From: Haoranjiania flava
GTDB taxonomy: Bacteria > Bacteroidota > Bacteroidia > Chitinophagales > Chitinophagaceae
Assembly: GCF_025631005.1 (NCBI RefSeq)
Contig: NZ_JAOTPL010000007.1
Coordinates: 1-64,000 of the forward strand
Direction of reading: 5' to 3'
Length of the DNA stretch: 64,000 bases
Shown: positions 36,699 to 45,907 of the stretch, piece by piece
Numbering within the stretch: the first letter of the stretch is position 1
Layout of the letters: each line of letters starts with the position of its first letter
Notes under the pieces: generated by a model
Database searches by the model: none
Seen by the model: the letters and a program-made list of their open reading frames with translations, nothing else
Told to the model about the DNA's origin: nothing
Made by a program: the position numbers and the translations under genes

Positions 36699-37837
36699 TT
36701 ATCGGAAGCGGATTTGCAGGAAGTGTTCTGGCAGAAAGGCTCGCTTCGCAATTGAATAAAAAAGTGCTGATCATAGACAAGCGCAACCACATCGGCGGCA
36801 ATGCTTATGACCATTACGATGAAGCAGGCATACTGGTACACAAATACGGGCCGCATATCTTCCATACCAATTCCAAAGATGTATTTAATTACTTGAGCCG
36901 CTTTACAGAATGGCGCCCTTACGAGCATCATGTACTGGCGAGTGTTGACGGCCAGCTGGTGCCTATTCCTATCAACCTGAATACCATTAACATGCTTTAC
37001 GGCGCTAACTTCACCTCTGAAGATGTTACAGGTTTCCTGGAATCCAAAGCAGAAAAAAGGCATCCTGTGCTTACATCAGAAGATGTGGTGCTGAATGTAG
37101 TGGGCAAAGAATTGTATGAAAAATTCTTTAAAGGCTATACACAAAAGCAATGGGATCTTGACCCCTCTGAACTGGATGCATCAGTAACGGCGCGCGTACC
37201 CACCAGGATCAATAAAGACAACCGGTATTTTACCGATAAATACCAGGCCATGCCATTGCACGGGTATACCAAAATGTTTGAAAACATGTTGGCGCATCCC
37301 AATATACACATCATGCTCAACACAGATTTCCGGGATGTAAAAGAGCATATTGCCTATAAAAAAATTATTTATACCGGGCCAATTGACGGCTTCTTTGATT
37401 ACCGTTACGGCAAGCTGCCCTACAGGTCTATTGAATTTGACTTCCAGACCATCGACAAGGAAAATTACCAGCCTACCGGCACCGTAAATTATCCGAACAG
37501 CAATGCGTATACCAGGATCACCGAGTTTAAATTTTTGACCGGTCAGCAACACCACAAGACATCCATTGTATTTGAGTATCCTGTGGCAGAAGGCGATCCA
37601 TACTACCCGATTCCGAGAAAAGAGAACCATGCTTTGTACAATAAGTATAAAGCCCTGGCGGATTCACTTGATAATATTTATTTTACCGGAAGGCTCGGTA
37701 CCTATAAGTATTATAATATGGACCAGGTGGTAGCCCAATCCTTAGCTCTGTTCAAAAAAATTCAGCAGGAAACCTCGCAGCTAAATGGTGTGGGAAAGCA
37801 TACAGATAAGGTAGCTGCAGGACAAGAAAGGGCTTGA
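36683..37837 (+). CDS. glf: UDP-galactopyranose mutase
   Basis: The 384-residue flavoprotein has an N-terminal FAD-binding Rossmann motif (IIGSGFAGSVLAERL), the mutase blocks KRNHIGGNAYDHYDEAG and KYGPHIFHTN, and the C-terminal GLF domain with GRLGTYKYYNMDQVVAQSL. It converts UDP-galactopyranose to UDP-galactofuranose using reduced FAD. Length matches the family. The flanking glycosyltransferase and GH1-like genes form a tight operon, suggesting the cell makes a galactofuranose-containing glycan. Confidence 0.95.
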   Translation: MYDYLIIGSGFAGSVLAERLASQLNKKVLIIDKRNHIGGNAYDHYDEAGILVHKYGPHIFHTNSKDVFNYLSRFTEWRPYEHHVLASVDGQLVPIPINLNTINMLYGANFTSEDVTGFLESKAEKRHPVLTSEDVVLNVVGKELYEKFFKGYTQKQWDLDPSELDASVTARVPTRINKDNRYFTDKYQAMPLHGYTKMFENMLAHPNIHIMLNTDFRDVKEHIAYKKIIYTGPIDGFFDYRYGKLPYRSIEFDFQTIDKENYQPTGTVNYPNSNAYTRITEFKFLTGQQHHKTSIVFEYPVAEGDPYYPIPRKENHALYNKYKALADSLDNIYFTGRLGTYKYYNMDQVVAQSLALFKKIQQETSQLNGVGKHTDKVAAGQERA

Positions 37838-37852
37838 CATAAAAACAAACTC

Positions 37853-39004
37853 ATGAATTTATTTAATTCTTTCTGGATGGCGGGGTTTGAATGCAGTGAC
37901 CAGATGAATGCTTTCGGCAACCGTGTGGACCTTCTGAAAAAAACCGGCCATATTGAATATATACGTGAAGATTACAGCAGGCTGTACGACCTCAACATAA
38001 GTACAGTGCGCGAGGGTATCAGGTGGAGTGTGGTTGAAAAGAGTCCTTTTCAATACGACTGGACTGATGTGATTGTACAGCTTGAAGCTGCAAAAGAGAT
38101 GAATATACAGATCGTATGGGACATGTGCCACTTTGGCTATCCCGACGATCTCACACCGCTACACCCGAAATTTGCACAACGCTTCGCTGCTTTATGCCGT
38201 GCGTTTGTAGAACTGTTCAGAGTCTATAACCCGCATGAGCCGCTCATTATAACACCAATCAACGAGGTGAGCTTTATCTCGTGGCTGGGCGGCGATGTAA
38301 AAGGTACTGTTCCATACTGTATCAACTATGGCTGGGAAGTAAAGTATGCGTTGATGAAAGCTTATATAGAAGGCTGCGCTGCCATCAAATCAACAGATGC
38401 AAATGCACACATACTAATTACCGAGCCGTTGATTAACATAGCGCCTTCTTGCAATGAACAATATCTGGATGATTGTAAAATCAAGAATGACGAACAGTTC
38501 CAGGTGCTGGACATGCTTACAGGGCGCATATGTGCTGAGCTGGGCGGCAGGGAAGAATACCTGGATATATTAGGTTTTAATTATTACTCCAACAACCAGT
38601 GGAGGTATCCGGAACAGGAATTTATCTGCTGGAAAACACAGGATGCCGAAATGGGATGGCGGCCTTTTCATGAAATGGTAGCCGAAGCCTGGGCACGCTA
38701 CGACAGGCCGTTCATCATTGCCGAAACCAGCCACCCGCAGGAAGACAGGCCACTGTGGATGAGCTATATTGTAGAGGAAAGCAGGGAGATGATTAAGGCG
38801 GACCTGCCTCTTTCCGGTATTTGCCTGTACCCGATCATTGACCGGCCAGACTGGGACCATACAGACATATGGCACAAATCAGGCGTATGGGATATTTATG
38901 ATACGCAATCACTCGCAAGAACACTGCACAAACCTACGTTTGACGCCATACTTGCGGGCCAAAAACAAATACAGGAGTTACAGGAAACATTCATTCATAT
39001 TTAA
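37853..39004 (+). CDS. GH1-like clan GH-A glycosidase (putative)
   Basis: The 383-residue protein has no signal peptide. It shows a (beta/alpha)8 layout with an acid/base motif TPINE (Glu138) and a nucleophile motif IIAETS (Glu291). GH1-like blocks are REGIRWSVVE, GFNYYSNNQW and WDMCHFGYPDDL. It is shorter than typical GH1 (about 450 residues). Similar proteins occur next to glf and a GT-B enzyme in several phyla, but their reaction is not established to my knowledge. A cytoplasmic glycosidase or transglycosidase on a galactofuranosyl or glucosyl product is inference. Confidence 0.7.
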   Translation: MNLFNSFWMAGFECSDQMNAFGNRVDLLKKTGHIEYIREDYSRLYDLNISTVREGIRWSVVEKSPFQYDWTDVIVQLEAAKEMNIQIVWDMCHFGYPDDLTPLHPKFAQRFAALCRAFVELFRVYNPHEPLIITPINEVSFISWLGGDVKGTVPYCINYGWEVKYALMKAYIEGCAAIKSTDANAHILITEPLINIAPSCNEQYLDDCKIKNDEQFQVLDMLTGRICAELGGREEYLDILGFNYYSNNQWRYPEQEFICWKTQDAEMGWRPFHEMVAEAWARYDRPFIIAETSHPQEDRPLWMSYIVEESREMIKADLPLSGICLYPIIDRPDWDHTDIWHKSGVWDIYDTQSLARTLHKPTFDAILAGQKQIQELQETFIHI

Positions 39005-39024
39005 ACAAACAAAAACTAAAACAA

Positions 39025-39228
39025 ATGAAAAAACACATGCTACTCATCTGCTGTGCTGCAGCCTTAACGCTTACAGCCTGCAACAGCGACAACACAGGCA
39101 ACGATGCACAAGAAGAACATCCACCTGTGCAGACCAATACTCCATCAGGTATGGGTACAGATCTTTCTGACACAAGCAATATGCAAGACAGTTCAAGATT
39201 AGGAATGGATTCTGTAGTTATCCCTTAA
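39025..39228 (+). CDS. Small lipoprotein, function unknown
   Basis: The 67-residue protein has a signal peptide and lipobox TAC (Cys19). The mature part of about 48 residues is hydrophilic, rich in Asn, Asp, Gly and Ser, with no domain recognised. It starts 20 bases after the GH1-like stop and may be co-transcribed. Small lipoproteins of this type are common in Chitinophagaceae. Confidence 0.7.
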   Translation: MKKHMLLICCAAALTLTACNSDNTGNDAQEEHPPVQTNTPSGMGTDLSDTSNMQDSSRLGMDSVVIP

Positions 39229-39260
39229 TAACCATTTCCAAACACTTAAAAAAAATTATC

Positions 39261-39500
39261 ATGGACATCACAAAAAACAGTGCTCACCAGGAAGGTGAAA
39301 TGACGAAAAAAATTGAAAACCAGACCGCGAAACTACCCTCTACCGTTTATCTCGGCTTAGCTTTGGCCAGCATGGCTATATCTCTTGGGTTAAAAGTTGC
39401 CAAACAAAACCACCGTGCTTTGTTTGTAGGCCAATGGGCTGCCCCATTCCTGCTTATGGGAATTTATAACAAGATCGTAAAAGTGGAAGGCAACGATTAA
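39261..39500 (+). CDS. Small membrane protein, function unknown
   Basis: The 79-residue protein has a hydrophilic N-terminus and two short hydrophobic segments (about 29-45, YLGLALASMAISLGLKV, and 54-69, FVGQWAAPFLLMGIYN). It is probably an inner-membrane hairpin. It follows the small lipoprotein by 32 bases, likely in the same transcript. I do not recognise the family. Confidence 0.7.
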   Translation: MDITKNSAHQEGEMTKKIENQTAKLPSTVYLGLALASMAISLGLKVAKQNHRALFVGQWAAPFLLMGIYNKIVKVEGND

Positions 39501-39872
39501 TGACAACCAACTGCAATTACTGCTATTGAAAATTTAGTGTGATGGGAAAGAAGAAAAGAAAAGTACAGTAACAGTTAAATGTTCGCAGACCAGGCAGGAA
39601 AATAAAGCCGCTATAGAAAAAAGCGGAAAGCAGGCTGAAACCAATGATGTAAAGAAAATGCCTTCATAAACGGTTTAGTCTAATTTAAGCAATTGTAATG
39701 TCCGCCTCAAATCCGTTCTTGTACTAAGGATGGAATTTGAGGCGGTTTTATGCAGCCCACATCTTTGAGATTATTTCGGCATATTTTTCTTTGATGATAC
39801 ATAAACTTTACCAGGTGAGCATTGCAGGCGCGGTTTTTGTTTAATATATCTCTACAAAATCTAAACGCAGGA
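39501..39872. other. Intergenic stretch with a possible gene remnant
   Basis: An open frame at about 39538-39669 has hydrophilic, Lys/Gln-rich content (end: KKMPS) but no start codon, so it may be the tail of a decayed small gene. The strong terminator at 39702-39750 follows. The rest, up to the CinA-like start, is AT-rich with no other feature. Confidence 0.4.
39702..39750 (+). terminator. Rho-independent terminator after the glf operon
   Basis: The 11-bp stem CCGCCTCAAAT / ATTTGAGGCGG is followed by TTTTA, with a 22-base loop. It lies 200 bp after the small membrane protein and ends that transcript. It is one of the strongest hairpins in the window. Confidence 0.75.
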
Positions 39873-40385
39873 ATGAGCAATATAGAAAAATCAGTAATTT
39901 TTGATACGCAAGTAACCAATAAAATTAAAAAAGCGCTTATAGCCAGCGAGGAAACCATTGCTGTAGCTGAAAGCGTTACCAGTGGCCTGTTACAGGCGGC
40001 TTTAACACAGGTAACAGGCGCTTCATCATACTTTCACGGGGGAATGACTTTGTATAATCTCGGCCAGAAAGCAAGGCACCTGAAAATAAATACCATACAT
40101 GCAGAAGCCTGTAATTGCGTATCTAAAAGAGTGGCGGAAGAAATGGCGCTATCTGTCAGCGAGATGTTTGGGAGCGAGATAGGCCTTGCTGTAACAGGCT
40201 ATGCGGCGCCGATGCCCGAAAATGGTATTGATGAGATCTTTGCATACAGCGCCGGCGCCTACAAAGGCAACATACTTTTTTCTATACGCATATCAGGAAA
40301 AAATGTTGAAGAAGGCCTGGATGCACAGCTTCACTACGTAAACAAAACGTTGGATAAATTATATCAATCACTGACTAAAAAATAA
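39873..40385 (+). CDS. CinA C-terminal family nicotinamide-nucleotide amidohydrolase (PncC-like)
   Basis: The protein of about 170 residues consists of the CinA-C domain alone. Family blocks are AVAESVTSGLLQAALTQVTGAS, YFHGGMTLYN, VAEEMALSV and GLAVTGYAAP. Characterised members deamidate nicotinamide mononucleotide in NAD recycling. The usual AESCTGG motif reads AESVTSG, so Cys and Gly are changed and the activity is uncertain. The ATG at 39873 was chosen because homology starts soon after it; an upstream ATG at 39822 adds 17 residues without similarity. The next gene follows in four bases. Confidence 0.8.
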   Translation: MSNIEKSVIFDTQVTNKIKKALIASEETIAVAESVTSGLLQAALTQVTGASSYFHGGMTLYNLGQKARHLKINTIHAEACNCVSKRVAEEMALSVSEMFGSEIGLAVTGYAAPMPENGIDEIFAYSAGAYKGNILFSIRISGKNVEEGLDAQLHYVNKTLDKLYQSLTKK

Positions 40386-40389
40386 AACT

Positions 40390-41910
40390 ATGTATAGAGA
40401 CGGCGCTAATAAAAGCCTTTGGCAGGCTGAAATAAAAAAGTATTCCTCTATGGCGGAGCTTTTAAATGATTCTTACGATGTGGTAATTATAGGAGCCGGC
40501 ATCACCGGCGTTACAAGCGCGCTAAACCTGCAAAAACAAAACAGGAAATGCCTGCTGGTAGAAAGCGCCAACATTGGCTTTGGCACTACCGGCGGCACAA
40601 CGGCACACCTGAACAATTTCTTTGATGCTACCTATAGCGATGTGATCAAAGACTTTGGCCTGGATAATGCAAAGCTGCTGGCACGCGGTGGTAACGAAGC
40701 TATAGATATAATCAGGCAAAATATAAATGCATATGGCATTGATTGCGGCTTTGCAGAGAAGACCGGCTATCTTTTTTCCCTGGATGAAAAGCAAACCAAA
40801 GAACTGGACGACATTATAGAAGCTTCTAATGAAGCGGGTGTGCCAATGAAGGAAGTGCAGGAAAACCCTTTCCCCATCCCATACGATAAAATTGCTGAAG
40901 TGCCCGGCCAGGCGCAGTTTCACCCAATCCAATATATCCGCGGACTCTTAGACCAATACCTGGCAATTGGCGGTAAAATGATTGAAGAATGCCGTGCACT
41001 GGAAGTAGAAAAGCAGGAGGAAGAACTGGTGGTGATCACTACACTGGGCATTGTGAAATGTAAAAATGTCATTTACGCAACGCACATTCCACCGGGCAAA
41101 AACGTTTTGCATTTCAGAAATGCACCATACAGGAGTTATGCATTGGCAGTTAAACTGCGTAATGGAATTTATCCTGATGCATTAGGCTACGACCTCTGCG
41201 AACCTTATCATTATTACCGTTGCCAGGAAGTTGATGGCGAGCAATATCTGATCGCAGGCGGCGAAGACCATAAAACGGGTGAAACAGAAAATACGGAAGC
41301 GAGTTTTCAGAAACTGGAAGCCTATGTATTGAAATATTTTGATGTTAGTGAGATTGTTTACAGGTGGTCGTCTCAATACTATGAGCCGGTAGACGGGCTG
41401 CCATACATCGGTCAGCTACCCGGCAACCCGGATAATGTATATGTGTCTACAGGTTACAACGGTAATGGTATGATATTCGGAACGCTTGGCGCACAGATCT
41501 TATCGGACCTGATTGTACATGGCGAAAGTGCGTATGCGCAACTGTTCAGCCCGGCAAGGGTGAAGCCTGTAGCTGGTTTCACGAGCTTTGTAAAAGAAAA
41601 CGCCAACGTTGTGAAGCACCTGGTAATGGATAAAATTACCGTTGAAAAAATACAGTCCCTGACCGAACTCAATGACAATGAAGCAAAAGTTGTAAAATAC
41701 AATGGTGAAACCATGGCGGTATTCAAAGATGCACGCGGCAGAGTACATGTGCTATCACATACCTGTACGCATTTAGGCTGCAATGTAGTATGGAACGAGT
41801 CTGAATTATCGTGGGACTGTCCATGCCATGGCTCCAGGTTCGGCATAGACGGTGAAGTGCTTACTGCGCCTGCTGTGAAAGGACTGGATAAATTTTCTCC
41901 GGAAGAATAG
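40390..41910 (+). CDS. FAD-dependent oxidoreductase with C-terminal Rieske [2Fe-2S] domain
   Basis: The 506-residue protein has a DAO-type FAD domain (about 28-395) with dinucleotide motif VVIIGAGITGVTSALNLQ and a C-terminal Rieske domain (about 420-506). The cluster ligands are Cys459-x-His461 and Cys477-x-x-His480. Cys464 and Cys479 form the disulphide pair of the bc1-type Rieske fold. This resembles the YhfW-like oxidoreductases of Bacillus and Bacteroidota. The substrate is unknown. It forms a two-gene unit with the CinA-like gene and runs convergent to the propeller kinase, with a shared terminator hairpin at 41989-42009. Confidence 0.88.
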   Translation: MYRDGANKSLWQAEIKKYSSMAELLNDSYDVVIIGAGITGVTSALNLQKQNRKCLLVESANIGFGTTGGTTAHLNNFFDATYSDVIKDFGLDNAKLLARGGNEAIDIIRQNINAYGIDCGFAEKTGYLFSLDEKQTKELDDIIEASNEAGVPMKEVQENPFPIPYDKIAEVPGQAQFHPIQYIRGLLDQYLAIGGKMIEECRALEVEKQEEELVVITTLGIVKCKNVIYATHIPPGKNVLHFRNAPYRSYALAVKLRNGIYPDALGYDLCEPYHYYRCQEVDGEQYLIAGGEDHKTGETENTEASFQKLEAYVLKYFDVSEIVYRWSSQYYEPVDGLPYIGQLPGNPDNVYVSTGYNGNGMIFGTLGAQILSDLIVHGESAYAQLFSPARVKPVAGFTSFVKENANVVKHLVMDKITVEKIQSLTELNDNEAKVVKYNGETMAVFKDARGRVHVLSHTCTHLGCNVVWNESELSWDCPCHGSRFGIDGEVLTAPAVKGLDKFSPEE

Positions 41911-41988
41911 ATCAGATAGACAGCAACAAATAGCAAAGAAGCATGCTGACGGATGCCTAATGCAGGGAGCCGGGAAATTACTTTTCAA

Positions 41989-42013
41989 AAATGCGCTTAC
42001 GGCGCATTTCTTT
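41989..42013. terminator. Bidirectional terminator hairpin between convergent genes
   Basis: The stem AAATGCGC / GCGCATTT has a five-base loop. It carries a T-run on the plus-strand side (TTTCTTTT) and A-rich DNA on the left, giving a U-tract in the other direction. It overlaps the last codons and stop of the kinase gene, so the terminator is built into coding sequence. Confidence 0.7.
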
Positions 42014-44927
42014 TATTTGGCTTACACATTTTTTGTACAGGAATGGTTGCTTTGATTTTTGTACCGCTGCCGGGTGATGTATTAATCTCAAAGTGCCCGC
42101 CCATGTCTTCAGTCCTTTTCTTCATATTGGCCAGGCCATTACCTTTTAAACCGGTTTTTTGCGGGTCGAATCCTTTGCCATCGTCCTCAACAGAAAGAAT
42201 ATAATTTTTATCTTTACAATGCAGCTCAACTTTTAAAAAGCTGGCGTTGCTGTATTTCAGCATGTTGTTTATGGCTTCTTTTATTATCAGGAAAACATTC
42301 TTTCGCCACAAAATATTTTCCGTTTCATGAAGGTCGTGTATTACATCTATTTCATATTTAATACCGGTTGGCCCCAAAACTTCACTGATAAAATTCTTAA
42401 TTCTCCCAGACAGGCTTAGTGAACTTGAAGACGCGTCTTTTAGACTCCATATTATATCTGAAATATCTTCGGCAATCTTAGCGGAATTATCAGTAATATG
42501 TTTCAACATCACTTTGGATTTTTCTTTATCTGTATCAACTAAATTGTAAGCTACTTCACTGTAAATCTGCAGGCTGCTGATGGTTGATCCTATATCGTCG
42601 TGCAGGTCTGCCGTGATCCTGTTGCGTTCCTGGTTAAGTTTAAATTTCTGATCCCACAACCGTTTTTCTTTTATTAATTTGTTACGATAAAAAATGTATC
42701 CTATAAGACTAAATAATACAGCAATGGCTAATGCTATGAACCAGGTGCGTAAGTAAACCGGTGCTATTACTTTGAAATATATGGTCAGCGGCTTTTCATT
42801 TATGTTATGGAGGTTGGAAGCTTTTACCAATAATTTGCGGTTGCCGGGCACCAATTCCAGGTTAAGGGTATTATTCTGCATTTCCGTCCATGTGGCTCCC
42901 TCATCAAGACTATACATCAGTTTTTTTAGATGCCCTCCCAGATTAGCGCCCGAAAATTCCATTTTGACAGACCTGCCGGAATAGCGGAGTAAATAAGCGT
43001 TTTTAATTTCCAGGTCTTTATTGTTCACCACCATACGTGTGAGGTAAAGCCGTATTCTTTCAGGCGGTTCAATCATTTTTTTATGCAAATAACAAATACC
43101 TTTTTCTGTGGCAACATAAATAAAATCTCCGTAACTAACTATATCGTTCACAGTGTTGGCAGGCAGTCCGTCTGAAACATAAAAACTGTGTACGCTATAT
43201 TCAAAGTTATTATGAATGAACCGGTACTTTATTTTATTTAATCCATTTCTTGTGCCTACCCATAAGGAATTATCTCCGGCAAACCTTAGGGATGTAATTG
43301 CATTGTCTGACAATAGTGAGTCATTGATATGCTTAACTATATTATCATTATAAACAATGTAGAGGCCGCTGGCAGAAGTGCCAATGCTGATCAAATGATT
43401 GCCTGTACTTTCCAATGCCGTTATTCTTTTACCGGATAACGGCGATTTGTACGAAGGCGGATAGGCAGCATTTTTTACATAATCGTATTTATATATCCCG
43501 TTTAAAGTACCCACATATACATACCTGTTGCTTACCTGCGCCATGCAAGTAATACTGCCAGCATTCCAATTTAATTTTGATACGTTTGCGGTAATGGTAT
43601 TTAATTTATACAACCCTTCTGAGAGATTAACGCCACCTATAATAATAATACTGTCGTTAAGCGCTACCGCTGTTTTTGCCTGGATTATAGTTTTATTCGG
43701 GAGAAGCAACCGGTTTTTATAATCTACAGTACTTCCCTGCTCTGAAAATGTGAATACCTTATTTTGCGAGACAATAATTTTTCTTATAGCATTTATTTTC
43801 CTGTCTGCAGCGGTTAAATTTATAGCATAATTTCCCGCATTATATTTCAAGACTTCTCCAAAGTTATTACCCGAATAAATCTCACCTTTTTTGTCTACCT
43901 GCAAACTCAAAAAATTATCATTAACCTCATATCCACGTAAACTTAAAAGATGTATATAATTTTGTTTATACAGCATAATACCCGCGGCACAAGTGCCAAC
44001 CCATACGTTTTTATTGCGGTCTTCCCAAACACAATTGGCTATAAAATCTCCTTTTATGACATAGCTTAGCGCTAGGCTCTGCATGTCATAGCTATAGATT
44101 TCTCCGTACTTTGTAATGATGTTTATTTTATCGTTTGTAAGCTTTAGAGATGCCGGCTCCCTGCCTGTGTTTATAGAATCTATGCCAAACCTGAAGGGTG
44201 TTTTATTAAAACACCCGGCAATATACAAGTTGCCTTTGCTGGTAAGTGTAAATAATTTTTTATCCTTGAGTAATGTGATATTGGTAATGTTTTCTTCTAT
44301 TGGCGCAAAATACAAGAGTACACTGTCAATTTTATTATTTTCTTTACAATAAATATAGTTGTATAGTTTATCTTTTACAATATTTTTTGAATAAAATAGT
44401 ACCCGGTTTTTATTGTGAATAAATGAGTATACAGTATTTGGCGAAGGCTTTATAAGTTTCCTGTCTTTAAAAACAAATGCTCCATGTTCGTTATAAAAGG
44501 CAATTCCGCCTTCTTCAAGCGGGCTACCGGATATAATAAGTTTACTAAACTCTTTATTTACATCCATAGCTTTTAAAGGGTCAATAAAAATATTTTTTTT
44601 ATCATCAAAATAAAAGGGGCCCTGCTTAAAAGTATTTACCCATATGGTACCGTCTTTTTCTTTGAAAACATCAAGTATTTCATTATCCGGCAAGCCGTCG
44701 TTTGTATTGAAAATCCTGAAATATTTACCGTCGAACCTGGCAATGCCATTGTCAGTTGCGATCCACAAAAAACCTTTATCATCTTCCAGAAGAGCATGTA
44801 TTATATTACTTGGAAGACCGTCATTGACTGTAATATTTTTTGTTACCCGAAATGCCTGAGCTTTAGCATGCAATGATGTAAAAAAAAATACTAATGCAGG
44901 AAATAAGAGCATCAATAGTTTATACAC
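41997..44927 (-). CDS. Propeller-type sensor histidine kinase (HisKA_3 family)
   Basis: The 976-residue membrane protein has a signal peptide (about 1-23), a periplasmic propeller with Reg_prop motifs (GLPSNIIHALLEDDKGFLWIATDNGIARFDG), a Y_Y_Y domain (about 660-725), and one membrane helix (about 730-750, IALAIAVLFSLIGYIFY). The HisKA_3 dimerisation domain has His776 in ADLHDDIGS, and the HATPase domain has DDGKGFDP and GNGLANM. It should phosphorylate the NarL-type regulator encoded 115 bp upstream (45043-45666). The class differs from the PUL1 kinase (HisKA) and is typical of Bacteroidota systems controlling surface or stress functions. The exopolysaccharide cluster nearby is a plausible target. 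Confidence 0.92.
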   Translation of the reverse strand: MYKLLMLLFPALVFFFTSLHAKAQAFRVTKNITVNDGLPSNIIHALLEDDKGFLWIATDNGIARFDGKYFRIFNTNDGLPDNEILDVFKEKDGTIWVNTFKQGPFYFDDKKNIFIDPLKAMDVNKEFSKLIISGSPLEEGGIAFYNEHGAFVFKDRKLIKPSPNTVYSFIHNKNRVLFYSKNIVKDKLYNYIYCKENNKIDSVLLYFAPIEENITNITLLKDKKLFTLTSKGNLYIAGCFNKTPFRFGIDSINTGREPASLKLTNDKINIITKYGEIYSYDMQSLALSYVIKGDFIANCVWEDRNKNVWVGTCAAGIMLYKQNYIHLLSLRGYEVNDNFLSLQVDKKGEIYSGNNFGEVLKYNAGNYAINLTAADRKINAIRKIIVSQNKVFTFSEQGSTVDYKNRLLLPNKTIIQAKTAVALNDSIIIIGGVNLSEGLYKLNTITANVSKLNWNAGSITCMAQVSNRYVYVGTLNGIYKYDYVKNAAYPPSYKSPLSGKRITALESTGNHLISIGTSASGLYIVYNDNIVKHINDSLLSDNAITSLRFAGDNSLWVGTRNGLNKIKYRFIHNNFEYSVHSFYVSDGLPANTVNDIVSYGDFIYVATEKGICYLHKKMIEPPERIRLYLTRMVVNNKDLEIKNAYLLRYSGRSVKMEFSGANLGGHLKKLMYSLDEGATWTEMQNNTLNLELVPGNRKLLVKASNLHNINEKPLTIYFKVIAPVYLRTWFIALAIAVLFSLIGYIFYRNKLIKEKRLWDQKFKLNQERNRITADLHDDIGSTISSLQIYSEVAYNLVDTDKEKSKVMLKHITDNSAKIAEDISDIIWSLKDASSSSLSLSGRIKNFISEVLGPTGIKYEIDVIHDLHETENILWRKNVFLIIKEAINNMLKYSNASFLKVELHCKDKNYILSVEDDGKGFDPQKTGLKGNGLANMKKRTEDMGGHFEINTSPGSGTKIKATIPVQKMCKPNKRNAP

Positions 44928-45042
44928 AGAATCAGTATGTTTATCCTAAATTATCCCAAAAGCGGGAAATTAGCATTTTAACAAATGTATAGACTTAGGT
45001 ATCTTGTAAATGTTTAAAATACATATAATAAGATACAAATAT

Positions 45043-45666
45043 TTATATACCGATATTTTTATAATAATAAGCTATGGCTTCTCCTGCTGAATCGATTTGC
45101 AATTTCTCATACATTCTTTTGGTGTGTGTGCATACGGTATTAAAACTTATGTTCAGCTCGGAAGCTATCATTTTATAACTCAATCCTGAAGCCAGCAGGG
45201 AAAGCACTTCGTTTTCCCGGGCACTCAATGGAGATAAATCTTTGGAGGGCCTGAAAAATTCAATTACCTTTTGCGCAATATCAGGGGTCATTACGGCGCC
45301 GCCATTATAAACATCATAAATGGCTTTTATGAGATTCTGAGCAGAGTCTCTTTTTAATATATACCCACTTGCCCCGTTCCGTATACATTTAAAGATCTTA
45401 TCACTATCCTCAAACACAGTCTGCATCAGCACTTTAATGTGAGGATACATTTTTTTAATCTGTATTAACCCGGTAATACCGTCACATTCAGGCATATTAA
45501 TGTCCATGAGGATAATGTCCGGATAAGTCTGCTCAATATCGTTAATTATATCTGAGCAGTTAGAGGCATTTCCCGCCACTTCAAGTCCGGGCGATTCTTC
45601 TATAAGAGTTTTTAAGCTATTTGTTCTGGATGTGTTGTCATCGTATATAAATATTCTGATATCCAT
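45043..45666 (-). CDS. NarL/FixJ-type response regulator
   Basis: The 207-residue cytoplasmic regulator has a receiver domain with Asp9/Asp10, phospho-acceptor Asp55 (ILMDINMP), a Thr83 region and Lys105. A LuxR-type helix-turn-helix follows (about 143-205, LSARENEVLSLLASGLSYKMIASELNISFNTVCTHTKRMYEKL). It is encoded upstream of, and in the same direction as, the propeller kinase, with a 115-bp gap that may hold a second promoter. It is the likely output of that kinase. Confidence 0.93.
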   Translation of the reverse strand: MDIRIFIYDDNTSRTNSLKTLIEESPGLEVAGNASNCSDIINDIEQTYPDIILMDINMPECDGITGLIQIKKMYPHIKVLMQTVFEDSDKIFKCIRNGASGYILKRDSAQNLIKAIYDVYNGGAVMTPDIAQKVIEFFRPSKDLSPLSARENEVLSLLASGLSYKMIASELNISFNTVCTHTKRMYEKLQIDSAGEAIAYYYKNIGI

Positions 45667-45907
45667 GATGCAATTTAGATTTTTATGTATTAGTTATGTG
45701 TCACCAATTTTAATTACTTCAACGTTTAAGGTGGTAGGGGTATAATGCGCTTAAATGCAACAATATCAATGATGAAGTGGGATAATTAATAACTTAGTTA
45801 ATTAAATGCAAATATTCTTTCCACAATAAAGCAGATAATTATATGCTAAACCTATACCAAAAAATAGTTACACACAAGGATTGCTTATACTACTATTTTT
45901 GCAACCA

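Noticed and set aside
39822..39872. Upstream start for the CinA-C protein
   Set aside because: The 17 added residues have no family similarity; the ATG at 39873 fits better.
41454..41936. 160-residue minus-strand frame inside the FAD/Rieske gene
   Set aside because: Antisense shadow; composition reflects the codons of the real gene.
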